Below are positions 55,899-63,987 of a stretch of DNA of 64,000 bases, in pieces (position 1 is the first letter of the stretch; every line of letters starts with the position of its first letter). The stretch covers positions 1,550,001 through 1,614,000 of the forward strand of contig NZ_CP080998.1 of assembly GCF_019645835.1 (NCBI RefSeq), in the 5' to 3' direction. The notes beneath the pieces are model-generated. The model was not told the DNA's origin. It made no database searches and worked only from the letters and a program-made list of their open reading frames with translations. Position numbers and translations under genes: made by a program. The DNA comes from Mycolicibacterium holsaticum DSM 44478 = JCM 12374 (lineage in GTDB: Bacteria > Actinomycetota > Actinomycetes > Mycobacteriales > Mycobacteriaceae).

Positions 55899-56746
55899 AG
55901 ACGTTCGCTACCAACTCTTTTGCGGTATGTCGTCGGTGTCTCACCGCAGAACTGGGCGAACGCACGGGTGAACGAGCTCAGGCTGTCGAAGCCGACCGCC
56001 GACGACGTCGCCTGCACGGACTGTCCCGGTGCCGCCAGGAGCGCCATGGCGCGCAGCATCCGCGCGTGTAAAAGGTATGTTCGCCAAGGCATTCCGAGCG
56101 TGTCTTGGAACAATCGCCGCAGTGTGCGCTCAGATACGGCCACGGCACGGCTGACGTCTTCGACGGAGGCGGCGTCGAGGTGCTCCTTGGTGTAGGCCAT
56201 GGCGGCTGCGACGATCGGGTGCTCGGAAGTCGGCAGGCTCAGCGGCGCCTCGTGATCGAGCGCTTCGCTGACCAAGTTGGCCAGGGTGCGAAAGAAGCCG
56301 TCCGATATGTCGTCGCCGTGCGGGCGATCTATCGGCCAGCGCAGCGCATAGAGCATCATCTCGCGGATCAGGGGCGAAACCGCGATGATTCGGGCGCGGT
56401 CGCCGCCGTCGGGAATCAACAGCGGGTCGAACATCACCGCGACGGTTCGCACGTCCGGGTTCATCGTCGCCTGGTGGTCCAGTCCGACGGGGATCCACGC
56501 CGCCTGCTGCGGTGGCAGCAAGTAGTGCGCCGAGTCGGTCTCCACCTCGACGACGCCACCGACCGCGTACTCGATCTGGTGCACGTCGTGCGAGTGCCAA
56601 CCCGTGATGAGCGCGTCGCCGTGGTAGAGGTAGCTGCCGCCCAGGGCCCGGCCGCCGCGGCGCAGATCGATCACCCGGCGGGCAGGGTCCACCGTGTCGT
56701 TGGCCGATTCGGCCAAGACTCTGTCCGATCGCGCAGAGACGGTCAC
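55895..56746 (-). CDS. AraC family transcriptional regulator
   Basis: 283-residue protein. An N-terminal cupin-like sensor (GWHSHDVHQIEYAVGGVVEVETD, LLPPQQAAWIPVGLDHQ) is followed by two HTH motifs (ASVEDVSRAVAVSERTLRRLFQDTLGMPW and VGFDSLSSFTRAFAQFCGETPTTYRKR). The GTG at 56746 is supported by a -10-like TACCGT (56760-56755) eight bases upstream; GTG at 56692 is an alternative. Only 25 bases separate this start from the divergent amidohydrolase, which is its likely target. Confidence 0.88.
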   Translation of the reverse strand: MTVSARSDRVLAESANDTVDPARRVIDLRRGGRALGGSYLYHGDALITGWHSHDVHQIEYAVGGVVEVETDSAHYLLPPQQAAWIPVGLDHQATMNPDVRTVAVMFDPLLIPDGGDRARIIAVSPLIREMMLYALRWPIDRPHGDDISDGFFRTLANLVSEALDHEAPLSLPTSEHPIVAAAMAYTKEHLDAASVEDVSRAVAVSERTLRRLFQDTLGMPWRTYLLHARMLRAMALLAAPGQSVQATSSAVGFDSLSSFTRAFAQFCGETPTTYRKRVGSERL

Positions 56747-56771
56747 GCCAAAAGACGGTACTACTGGGGTT

Positions 56772-58046
56772 ATGAGCGAAGGTATGCGACCTGACGACCT
56801 GATCTTGGTGAGCATTGACGACCACGTCGTGGAGCCTCCCGACATGTTCCTGCGTCACGTGCCTGCGAAGTACAAGGCCGAGGCGCCGATCGTCGTGACC
56901 GACGACAAGGGCGTCGACCAGTGGATGTACCAGGGCCGCCCACAGGGCGTGAGCGGGCTGAACGCCGTGGTGTCGTGGCCGGCCGAGGAGTGGGGCCGGG
57001 ACCCGGCGGGGTTCGCCGAGATGCGCCCCGGGGTGTACGACGTACACGAGCGGGTCCGGGACATGAACCGCAACGGCATCCTGGCCTCGATGTGCTTTCC
57101 GACCTTCACTGGCTTCTCCGCGCGCCACCTCAACATGACGCGCGAAGACGTCACCCTGGTCATGGTGTCGGCCTACAACGACTGGCACATCGACGAGTGG
57201 GCCGGTTCGTACCCGGACCGGTTCATCCCGATCGCGATCCTGCCGACGTGGACGCCCGAGGGCATGTGCAACGAGATCCGCCGGGTGGCCGCCAAGGGGT
57301 GCCGCGCGGTCACCATGCCGGAACTGCCGCATCTGGAGGGCCTGCCGAGCTACCACGACGACGACTACTGGGGCCCGGTGTTCCGCACGCTCTCGGAGGA
57401 GAACGTAGTGATGTGTCTGCACATCGGCACCGGCTTCGGCGCGATCAGCATGGCGCCGAACGCCCCGATCGACAACCTGATCATCCTGGCGACCCAGATC
57501 TCTGCGATGTGTGCCCAGGACCTGCTGTGGGGCCCGGCGATGCGCAACTACCCGGACCTGAAATTCGCGTTCTCCGAAGGCGGTATCGGCTGGATCCCGT
57601 TCTACCTCGACCGCAGCGACCGCCACTACACCAACCAGAAGTGGCTGCGCCGCGACTTCGGCGACAAGCTGCCGTCCGACGTCTTCCGCGAGCACTCGCT
57701 GGCCTGCTACGTGACCGACAAGACCTCGCTGAAGCTGCGCCACGAGATCGGCATCGACATCATCGCGTGGGAGTGCGACTACCCGCATTCGGACTGCTTC
57801 TGGCCCGATGCGCCCGAGCAGGTGCTGGCCGAACTCAACGCCGTGGAGGCATCGGACTCCGACATCAACAAGATCACCTGGGAGAACTCGTGCCGGTTCT
57901 TCAGCTGGGATCCGTTCAAGCTGACGCCGCGCTCCGAGGCGACGGTTGGTGCCTTGCGCGCCAAGGCAACTGACGTCGACGTGTCGATCCGTCCGCGCAA
58001 GGAATGGGCACGGCTCTACGAGCAGAAGCAGCTCGCCAAGGCGTGA
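56772..58046 (+). CDS. Amidohydrolase family 2 (ACMSD-like) metal-dependent hydrolase
   Basis: 424-residue TIM-barrel hydrolase. VSIDDHVVEPPDMF opens the fold (the usual DxH metal motif appears as DDHV), HIGTGFGAISMAP lies in the middle, and WECDYPHSDCFWPDAPEQ contains the late catalytic aspartate. Relatives decarboxylate or hydrolyse ring-cleavage and other small acids; mycobacteria carry many copies and the substrate here is open. The ATG at 56772 (MSEGMRPDDLILVS) is the likely start; the frame is open 26 codons earlier inside the AraC promoter region. Confidence 0.88.
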   Translation: MSEGMRPDDLILVSIDDHVVEPPDMFLRHVPAKYKAEAPIVVTDDKGVDQWMYQGRPQGVSGLNAVVSWPAEEWGRDPAGFAEMRPGVYDVHERVRDMNRNGILASMCFPTFTGFSARHLNMTREDVTLVMVSAYNDWHIDEWAGSYPDRFIPIAILPTWTPEGMCNEIRRVAAKGCRAVTMPELPHLEGLPSYHDDDYWGPVFRTLSEENVVMCLHIGTGFGAISMAPNAPIDNLIILATQISAMCAQDLLWGPAMRNYPDLKFAFSEGGIGWIPFYLDRSDRHYTNQKWLRRDFGDKLPSDVFREHSLACYVTDKTSLKLRHEIGIDIIAWECDYPHSDCFWPDAPEQVLAELNAVEASDSDINKITWENSCRFFSWDPFKLTPRSEATVGALRAKATDVDVSIRPRKEWARLYEQKQLAKA

Positions 58047-58077
58047 AACCATGCCTGCGCGTGGCGCTGACAACTGA

Positions 58078-58308
58078 TCAACGTCGCGCGGTGTCGCCAC
58101 GCGGCGGGTCGCCGAGCCGCAGTCGCTGCACCGAGGCGACAACCGAGGCGACACCGATGCCGAGGAAAACCACACCGAGCATGAGGAATATCAGGCCACC
58201 GTGCGCGAAGAACGTGTAGCCGCGCACCACGCCGAGCACGATGGCGAATATCCCGCCGAGGATCAGCCACCGCGCCTGACGCACAGTGGGCGGAACGAGA
58301 CTGTTCAT
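58078..58308 (-). CDS. Small two-helix membrane protein, unknown
   Basis: 76-residue protein with two hydrophobic helices (WLILGGIFAIVLGVVRGYTFF and GLIFLMLGVVFLGIGVASVVASV) and a basic, polar C-terminus. It lies 19 bases downstream of the dehydrogenase-like gene on the same strand, so it may be the last gene of that operon. Its stop is 31 bases from the convergent amidohydrolase stop. Family not recognised. Confidence 0.65.
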   Translation of the reverse strand: MNSLVPPTVRQARWLILGGIFAIVLGVVRGYTFFAHGGLIFLMLGVVFLGIGVASVVASVQRLRLGDPPRGDTARR

Positions 58309-58327
58309 ATCCGTCGGGTGCCTGGGC

Positions 58328-59401
58328 TCACCACATCAGCCCCCGAACCATCTCGGCGGGCGGAATGTCCTCGACGGCGATGATTCCCTTGGGGGCGCGG
58401 CACACCCAGTCGATCACGTTGACGGCACGGGCGGCGGTGGAGACACATCCGGCTTCGGTGACGTCGAGCGTCGGGTGTGACAGCAGGGTGCTTACCTCGA
58501 TGCGCGGTTCGCCTTCGACGATCACCTTGTGCACGCCGGAGTGGCCGACGGGCGGGTACTCCCAGTCCGGTGCGGCAGCGGGGGTGAGCCGGGTGGTGTG
58601 CTCCACCGTGATGACGGGGACTTCGCCGCGCACCCCTTCTGCGGCGAAGCGAACCCCGGCCAACCGGCCGGGTTCGACGGTCATCATCTTGCATTCGATG
58701 CGTTTATCGGTGTACCACGGCTCGTAGCGGTCGCGGACCTCGTCGAGTTCGACGCCGAGGTGGTGGGCGAGGTTGCGCACCAGCCCGCCGAAGATCGACG
58801 CCACAACGCCGGGCTGAAACGCCAGCGGCCGCTCATCGTCGGGGGCGGCACCGAAACCCATTGCCGTTCCCGTGTATTCGTAATCGTCGTAGTTGCCGTA
58901 GTCGAAGACCTCCGCCACGGTGACCGATTCCGCGCGGGTGACCAAACTCAAGGCGGCGAGCGCCGCCGTGTCCCCGGAGTAGCCGGGATCGATGCCGTTG
59001 ACGTACAGCGACGAATTGCCCGCCTCGCAGGCCGCCTCCAGCGGAGTCCGAAGCCAGTCGTCGGCCTGATTCGGTGTCACCAACCACACCATCGACGTGC
59101 CGACGACGTTGATGCCCGCGGCGAGGAACTTCGCCATCTCCTCGATCACCTCCATCGGCCGCGTCTCACCCAGCGCGGTGTAGACCACGCAATCGGGTTT
59201 CAGCGCGATGAGCGCGTCGATGTCATCGGTCGCAATGACCCCGGTCGGTTCGGTGAGCCCGCACAGGTCGGCTGCGTCCTTGCCGATCTTGTCGGGGCTG
59301 GCGGCGTGTAACCCGACGAGCTCCAGGTCGGGGCGCCCGATGAGCGCGGGCAACGAGTGCTGCCCGACGTTGCCGGTGGAAAACTGGACTACTCTGCGCA
59401 T
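58328..59401 (-). CDS. NAD(P)-dependent Rossmann dehydrogenase, 2,4-diaminopentanoate/dihydrodipicolinate-reductase-like
   Basis: 357-residue oxidoreductase. The N-terminal Rossmann fold reads VVQFSTGNVGQHSLPALIGRPDLELVGLHA, followed by CVVYTALGETRPMEVIEEM and NVVGTSMVWLVTP. The large C-terminal domain has EVFDYGNYDDYEYTGTAMGFG, recurrent in a mycobacterial group often annotated as dihydrodipicolinate reductase-like. True lysine synthesis is unlikely; the substrate is unknown. It follows the SDR gene by 12 bases, so the two form an operon read towards the small membrane protein. Confidence 0.85.
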   Translation of the reverse strand: MRRVVQFSTGNVGQHSLPALIGRPDLELVGLHAASPDKIGKDAADLCGLTEPTGVIATDDIDALIALKPDCVVYTALGETRPMEVIEEMAKFLAAGINVVGTSMVWLVTPNQADDWLRTPLEAACEAGNSSLYVNGIDPGYSGDTAALAALSLVTRAESVTVAEVFDYGNYDDYEYTGTAMGFGAAPDDERPLAFQPGVVASIFGGLVRNLAHHLGVELDEVRDRYEPWYTDKRIECKMMTVEPGRLAGVRFAAEGVRGEVPVITVEHTTRLTPAAAPDWEYPPVGHSGVHKVIVEGEPRIEVSTLLSHPTLDVTEAGCVSTAARAVNVIDWVCRAPKGIIAVEDIPPAEMVRGLMW

Positions 59402-59413
59402 TTCAAGCCTCGA

Positions 59414-60202
59414 TCAGTAGTCGGGGATGGGCAGCGGCAGGTTGTTCGAGTCTATTCCGCCGTCGACGTGGAAGACGGCGTTGGTCGCATAGCAGTCCTT
59501 GGTCGATAGGTAGACGCAGAGCCGACCGAGATCCTCGACGTCGCCGAGCCGATGCAGCGGAGTGAGCGAGAGCATCGTGTCCAGTGCCCCCGGCATCATA
59601 TCGAGGCCGCTTTGCAGTCCCTCGGTTGCGAATGAGCCGAGTGCGATGGCATTGACGCGGATCTTCGGCGCCAACTCCTGGGCCATCGCCCGGGTGAGCG
59701 CTTCGAGCCCACCCTTCGCGACGCAGTACGCGGTAAGCGCGCGGATGCCGAAACGTGCTGATCCCGAGGAGATGTTGACAATGTTGCCGTGTCCGGCCTC
59801 GATCATGTGACGGGCGGCGAGTTGACTCATGATGAACGCTGACGTGACACACCAGTCGAAGGTGTGCCGGAAGTCCTCGTCGGTGATGTCGAGAAACGAG
59901 CCGAACGTCGAACCACCCACATTGTTGATGAGGATGTCGATGCGCCCGAACTCATTCATCGCCGTGTTCACCACACGTTCGCCATCTGGACGGCTGATCG
60001 CGTCGGCCACCAGGGCGAGTCCTTTACCGCCAGAATCCTCGATGTCTTTGATCGTCGCGACGATGTCGGACTCGGTGCGCGCCGTGCCGACCACCGTCGC
60101 GCCCGCTTCGGCCAGCACCCTGGCAATACCTTGTCCGACACCCTTGCCCGCGCCGGTGACGATCGCCACCTGTCCGTCGAGGTTGAACTGTTCCAAAGCC
60201 AT
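59414..60202 (-). CDS. Short-chain dehydrogenase/reductase
   Basis: 262-residue SDR. The cofactor motif TGAGKGVGQGIA is near residue 15, NNVG follows, the catalytic Ser is in VNISSGSARFG, and the YxxxK pair is in AYCVAKGG. The ATG at 60202 has GGAGGAG at a good distance; the frame is open 34 codons earlier over the operator and is not used. It heads the SDR-dehydrogenase operon. A perfect 16-base palindrome lies 18 bases upstream, between it and the divergent TetR gene, which therefore probably represses it. Confidence 0.9.
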   Translation of the reverse strand: MALEQFNLDGQVAIVTGAGKGVGQGIARVLAEAGATVVGTARTESDIVATIKDIEDSGGKGLALVADAISRPDGERVVNTAMNEFGRIDILINNVGGSTFGSFLDITDEDFRHTFDWCVTSAFIMSQLAARHMIEAGHGNIVNISSGSARFGIRALTAYCVAKGGLEALTRAMAQELAPKIRVNAIALGSFATEGLQSGLDMMPGALDTMLSLTPLHRLGDVEDLGRLCVYLSTKDCYATNAVFHVDGGIDSNNLPLPIPDY

Positions 60203-60219
60203 CCGGACTCCTCCGTGAA

Positions 60220-60235
60220 ATTGACTGCAGTCAAT
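60220..60235. promoter_or_regulatory. TetR operator copy 1, perfect palindrome
   Basis: ATTGACTGCAGTCAAT, perfectly palindromic over 16 bases, between the SDR gene (start 60202, minus) and the first TetR gene (start 60277, plus). It is the best of three related sites (also 60881-60894 and 61654-61667) of the form TTGACT-N2-AGTCAR. Confidence 0.8.
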
Positions 60236-60276
60236 CACAGATGTCAAGCCAAGAAAAGTGTTGCTATCGTCAACGT

Positions 60277-60876
60277 ATGGCGGTGGTGGACAGGCCTTCA
60301 GCACGTGAGGCCAAGCGGTTACAGACGCGAGAGCGCCTGATGGGTGCGGCCATTGCCGAGTTCAAGCGGGGCGGGATGGCCGACGCGGACGTGGGTGCCA
60401 TCGTCACCGCGGCGGGCGTCGCCCACGGCACGTTCTTTTTCCATTTCCCGACCAAACAGCACGTGTTGCTCGAGTTGGAGCGCCGTGAAGAAGAGCGCAT
60501 CGCCAGGCAACTCGGCCGGTTCGCGGAGTCCAAACGCAGCCTGCCTGCGATCCTCAAAGAGGCCGTTCGCCTGGTGCTGGGGCTGGAGCGCCGTCTCGGG
60601 GCGATCCTGTTCAAGGACTTTCTGGCCCTGCACTTCTCGCAGAGCAGGCCTGCCGACGAGAGCCAGGAACACCCGGTCATCGTCAGGGTGGCGCGGGAGA
60701 TCGAACGTGCCCAGAAAGCTGGTCGGGTAGCGCCCGACGTCGATCCCATGAACAGCGCGGTGTTCTTCCTTCTCGGTCTATACGCATTGTTGACGACCAC
60801 CCATAAGTGGCCCACTCAGAGCGCCATGCTCGACGACTACGTCGCCAGGACACTGCGTGGTATCGAAGCACGCTAA
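60277..60876 (+). CDS. TetR family regulator, copy 1 of a paralogous pair
   Basis: 199-residue repressor with the HTH at about residues 18-60 (ADVGAIVTAAGVAHGTFFFHFPTKQHVL). It closely resembles the regulator at 61692-62294 across the DNA-binding region (RLQTRERxxGAAIAEFK, GVAHGTFFFHFP, HVLLELE). The recognition helices are nearly the same, which predicts shared operators. The ATG at 60277 follows an extended -10 (TGC-TATCGT, 60262-60270) by 6 bases, so it is probably leaderless. It diverges from the SDR gene around the perfect palindrome. Confidence 0.9.
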   Translation: MAVVDRPSAREAKRLQTRERLMGAAIAEFKRGGMADADVGAIVTAAGVAHGTFFFHFPTKQHVLLELERREEERIARQLGRFAESKRSLPAILKEAVRLVLGLERRLGAILFKDFLALHFSQSRPADESQEHPVIVRVAREIERAQKAGRVAPDVDPMNSAVFFLLGLYALLTTTHKWPTQSAMLDDYVARTLRGIEAR

Positions 60877-60880
60877 TTTG

Positions 60881-60894
60881 TTGACTTGAGTCAG
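60881..60894. promoter_or_regulatory. TetR operator copy 2
   Basis: TTGACT-TG-AGTCAG, 13 of 14 positions shared with the consensus TTGACTNNAGTCAR and palindromic but for the last base. It lies 4 bases after the first TetR stop and 43 bases before the membrane-protein start, so it can control that gene separately. Confidence 0.65.
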
Positions 60895-60937
60895 CCATAC
60901 TGACAAGCTCGTAGCACCCGTTCTTCAGGAGGTGCCC

Positions 60938-61633
60938 GTGAATCGTCCTGCGACGATCGCGACCACAAGTGGCTTAGACGAACACATGGAATTGTCGCGG
61001 CAGGCGCAACGCCAGGCCGACAAGTGGCTGATCTCGGGTAGCGTGCTCATCGGCACCGCGGCGCTCGGCATCTTCGGGCTGCCGCTGTTCCTGCGGGGCG
61101 TGTGGCTGCTGCGCAAGGCGCAACGCGGCGGCCTGTCCGTCCGGCCGATGCTGGTAACGCTGCTGGGATACTGCGTCATCGTCGACGCCGCGATAAACGT
61201 GTTCGGCTGGGCCTTGGACCTGGTCGCCCACCACACACTGCTGGCCCGAGTCTTGTTGAACGGCTGGGGTGCAATGTTCGACGCGGGCTATTTCTGGCAC
61301 TACAACGAGTTGTGGCTCGGCGGCGCGGCCGGACCGGGGGAGAAGGCGCTCGAAGTGGGGCTGATCCTCACCGTGTTCTGCATGCGGATCGCCGCGGCGA
61401 TCGGCTTTCTGCAGATGAAGCGGTGGGGCCACCAGTGGATGATCATCACCTGCTGGATGGGTGTGGTGATCTGGTGCGTGTACGTGTTCAACATGACGAT
61501 GTACGCCGACGTCCGCTACGCCGGAGTAATACTCCCGGTGGTCGGTTGGTGGATCTACGACATCTTCTACATCACGCCGTTCCTGGCGATTCCGTACTTG
61601 CACTCGGTGAACAGGGAGATCTTCTCCGACTAA
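60938..61633 (+). CDS. Polytopic membrane protein between paired TetR genes, unknown
   Basis: 231-residue protein with five or six hydrophobic helices (for example SGSVLIGTAALGIFGLPLFLRGVWLL, LILTVFCMRIAAAIGFLQM, WMIITCWMGVVIWCVYVFNMTMY and VGWWIYDIFYITPFLAIPYL). I do not recognise the family. The GTG at 60938 is chosen because AGGAGG (60927-60932) lies 5 bases upstream; the earlier GTG at 60932 overlaps that site. It has TTGACT-type operators on both sides and is enclosed by the two TetR paralogues, so it is probably part of their regulon. Confidence 0.75.
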   Translation: MNRPATIATTSGLDEHMELSRQAQRQADKWLISGSVLIGTAALGIFGLPLFLRGVWLLRKAQRGGLSVRPMLVTLLGYCVIVDAAINVFGWALDLVAHHTLLARVLLNGWGAMFDAGYFWHYNELWLGGAAGPGEKALEVGLILTVFCMRIAAAIGFLQMKRWGHQWMIITCWMGVVIWCVYVFNMTMYADVRYAGVILPVVGWWIYDIFYITPFLAIPYLHSVNREIFSD

Positions 61634-61653
61634 GGCATAACTGACTCAACTCA

Positions 61654-61667
61654 TTGACTTCAGTCAG
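61654..61667. promoter_or_regulatory. TetR operator copy 3
   Basis: TTGACT-TC-AGTCAG, with a further half-site CTGACT at 61641-61646. It overlaps a possible -35 (TTGACT) that is 17 bases from TACAAA at 61677-61682, just before the second TetR start at 61692. Binding here would block that promoter. Confidence 0.7.
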
Positions 61668-61691
61668 TAGCTGCGCTACAAAGAGCGGACC

Positions 61692-62294
61692 ATGACATCA
61701 CCGGTGAAGGTGTCGATGCGCGAAGCACGACGGCTGCAGACGCGTGAACGAATCCTCGGCGCGGCAATCGCCGAGTTCAAGAAGTCGGGTATGGCCGGCG
61801 CCGACGTTAACGCGATCGCTGCGACGGCAGGCGTCGCACACGGCACCTTCTTCTTCCACTTCCCCAGCAAGGAGCATGTGCTGCTGGAACTGGAGAGCCG
61901 CGAGGAGTCGCGGATCGCGACAGACTTCGCCGAGTTCCTCCAGCACCGGCACGACCTGGTGACCACGTTGACCGCCGTGGTCGAACTCGTGACCGAGCTG
62001 GAACACCGTTTCGGCCCGGTGCTTTTCAAAGAGATACTGGCACAGCACTTCTCTGCGTCCAGACCACACAAGGACGAATGGACCGACCATCCGGTCATCG
62101 TCTTGCTGGTCGGTGAACTCGAGCGTGCCCTGCGCGACGGTGAAGTCCATCGGGAGGTCGACGCCTTCTACAGCGCGACATTCTTTCTGCTCGGCATCTA
62201 CGGAGTGCTCACCACGACGGACAACCCGCTCACCCGCAAGACGATGCTGGCCAAGTTGGTCTCGACCGCCGTGCGCGGCTTGGAAGTGCGATGA
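61692..62294 (+). CDS. TetR family regulator, copy 2 of a paralogous pair
   Basis: 200-residue repressor; HTH at about residues 22-64 (ADVNAIAATAGVAHGTFFFHFPSKEHVL). It aligns with the regulator at 60277-60876 along its whole length, including FKEILAQHFS against FKDFLALHFS in the ligand domain, so the pair arose by duplication. Its promoter is overlapped by operator copy 3. The ATG at 61692 gives MTSPVKVSMREARRLQTRER; the internal ATG at 61716 is an alternative. A micro-ORF and a NorD-like gene follow in the same direction. Confidence 0.9.
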   Translation: MTSPVKVSMREARRLQTRERILGAAIAEFKKSGMAGADVNAIAATAGVAHGTFFFHFPSKEHVLLELESREESRIATDFAEFLQHRHDLVTTLTAVVELVTELEHRFGPVLFKEILAQHFSASRPHKDEWTDHPVIVLLVGELERALRDGEVHREVDAFYSATFFLLGIYGVLTTTDNPLTRKTMLAKLVSTAVRGLEVR

Positions 62295-62336
62295 CAGGTT
62301 CGCGCAGACACCACCACAACAACCGAGGAGTTCGAA

Positions 62337-62444
62337 GTGTGGGCATGGATCTGGGAGATATTGCGCTACGTCGCGGCGTGGGGCGGGGCGGCGCTCGTCA
62401 TCTGGTTCTGGTACTGGATGTTCTCCAGCCTGGGCACGTTCTAG
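62337..62444 (+). CDS. Trp-rich 35-residue membrane peptide
   Basis: Short ORF between TetR copy 2 and the VWA gene. The GTG start is preceded by GAGGAG (62325-62330) at an ideal 6-base distance. The product has 7 tryptophans in 35 residues: a short amphipathic part (WAWIWEILRYVAAW) and a hydrophobic part (ALVIWFWYWMF). It looks like a single-pass membrane micro-protein. Seven bases separate its stop from the ATG of the next gene, so the two are translated together. No known family comes to mind. Confidence 0.7.
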   Translation: MWAWIWEILRYVAAWGGAALVIWFWYWMFSSLGTF

Positions 62445-62451
62445 GGCAGCG

Positions 62452-63987
62452 ATGAGCGAGCTGTCCGACGCGCATGCGCTGGTCGTCGAGCGCAGTTGCG
62501 CCGTCACCGCTGTCGCGCTGAGCGGCCAACGCCGCGAGGGGGTGCGCCTGGTGACCGGTGAGCATCGCCAGTTCAGCCTGAACCCGGGATTGGATCACGT
62601 GCTGGTGCCGTATCCGTCCCTGGCGCGTGACTGGACCCGCAGGACGCTGACGTGCGGTGTCGCGCTGCAGTGTTCACCGTCCAAGGAGCGGCTTGCCCAC
62701 TACCGGCTCAACGAACTCACCGCGCGCGAACTTCGCGCGCTCACGCTGGTGGAAGCCGCCGTCGCATTGGGCTGGGTCGCGGCCAACTGGCCCGGCCTGG
62801 TGGTAGAAGCGCGGCGATTGCTGCCCGATCTCGAGATGCTACCCGACGACATGACGGCCGACGCGATGCTCGAACGCGCGATCTCGTTGTCGCGCAACGG
62901 CCAGCCGGTCGGCGACGTCCCGGGTGTGGTGGGCAGGCTGCCGCTGGCGTACACGGTGCCGCAGGGCCTGTCGGACAAGCTACGGCGCAGCTTCGGCCGG
63001 ATGCCGTGGACCACGACGCAGAAGCGGCTGCCGCGGCCGTACTCCGTTCCCGTCGGCGGCGACGGGGGAGTCCGCAACCCCAACCTGCCGCCACCCAGCC
63101 GCCCCCAGGACAACGACCTCGATCTCACCCCGGAGCACCGGCCCGGCATTCCCTATCCGGAATGGAACGCCTGGACAAAGAGTTTCATGCGCGATCACGT
63201 CGCGGTTCTCGAACGCGCTCACACCAGCCGCAACCGCCAACCCGGGGTGGTTTCGGCCGACCTGCGCAAGTGGTTCGAGGAGCACACCCACCGCGCGATG
63301 AAGAGCCGCCTCGAGGACGGCTCCGACCTCGACGTCGAGCAGTATGTGAACCACTACATCGACCTCACCACCGGCGAGGCGATCGAACCGCGCATCTTCC
63401 GCGAACTGCTGCCCGCCAGCCGCGACGTCACGACCGCCCTGCTTCTGGACGGCAGTTCCTCGCTGGGCGTGCACGGCGGAAAGGTCTTCAAGCTCGAATT
63501 GGCCTGCGCTGACGCACTGTCGAGGGCGATGACGCTGGCGCGGGAACGACACGGCATCTTCGTGTTCACCGGGAACACCCGGCACCGCGTCGAGGTCAAC
63601 TGCCTGAAGGACTTCGAGGATCGGCGCTTCGTTCCGCCCAGTCGGCTCGGCCTGTCGACCGGTGGCTACACCAGGCTCGGAGCACCGTTGCGACACTTGA
63701 CCAGCCGGCTGCTGGCGCAGCCGTCCGAACGTCGCCTGCTGATCGTGATCGGCGACGGGCTGATCTCCGACGAGGGCTACGAAGGACGCTACGCGTGGGC
63801 CGATGCCGCGCACGCGGTCGAGGAAGCCAACGACGCGGGCGTCTCGATGTACTACGTCGGCGTCGGGCCGACCCGCGTCGACCCGCTCCCGGAGGTCTTC
63901 GGACCCCGCCGGTCCCAACGCATCCGGCGCGTGGAGGACCTGCCCGGGGTGCTTGCCCACGTCCACCGCGAACTCGTCGCCGCCTGA
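62452..63987 (+). CDS. NorD/CoxE-like VWA-domain protein
   Basis: 511-residue protein. The N-terminal 230 residues are helical and basic; YPEWNAWTKSFMRDHV (about 235-250) is typical of NorD/CbbO proteins. The VWA domain begins near 325 with a complete MIDAS: DGSSS at 333-337, the threonine in STGGYTRLGAP and the aspartate in VIGDGLISDEG. NorD proteins work with a MoxR-type AAA+ ATPase (NorQ/CbbQ) to insert metals or remodel target enzymes. No such ATPase is visible in the window; it may lie past the right edge. The ATG at 62452 follows the Trp-rich ORF closely. Confidence 0.85.
   Translation: MSELSDAHALVVERSCAVTAVALSGQRREGVRLVTGEHRQFSLNPGLDHVLVPYPSLARDWTRRTLTCGVALQCSPSKERLAHYRLNELTARELRALTLVEAAVALGWVAANWPGLVVEARRLLPDLEMLPDDMTADAMLERAISLSRNGQPVGDVPGVVGRLPLAYTVPQGLSDKLRRSFGRMPWTTTQKRLPRPYSVPVGGDGGVRNPNLPPPSRPQDNDLDLTPEHRPGIPYPEWNAWTKSFMRDHVAVLERAHTSRNRQPGVVSADLRKWFEEHTHRAMKSRLEDGSDLDVEQYVNHYIDLTTGEAIEPRIFRELLPASRDVTTALLLDGSSSLGVHGGKVFKLELACADALSRAMTLARERHGIFVFTGNTRHRVEVNCLKDFEDRRFVPPSRLGLSTGGYTRLGAPLRHLTSRLLAQPSERRLLIVIGDGLISDEGYEGRYAWADAAHAVEEANDAGVSMYYVGVGPTRVDPLPEVFGPRRSQRIRRVEDLPGVLAHVHRELVAA

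Noticed and set aside
58328..59401. Dihydrodipicolinate reductase (dapB) for lysine synthesis
   Set aside because: The protein is about 100 residues longer than DapB, lacks its usual surroundings and is in an operon with an SDR; it belongs to a broader Rossmann group of unknown substrate.
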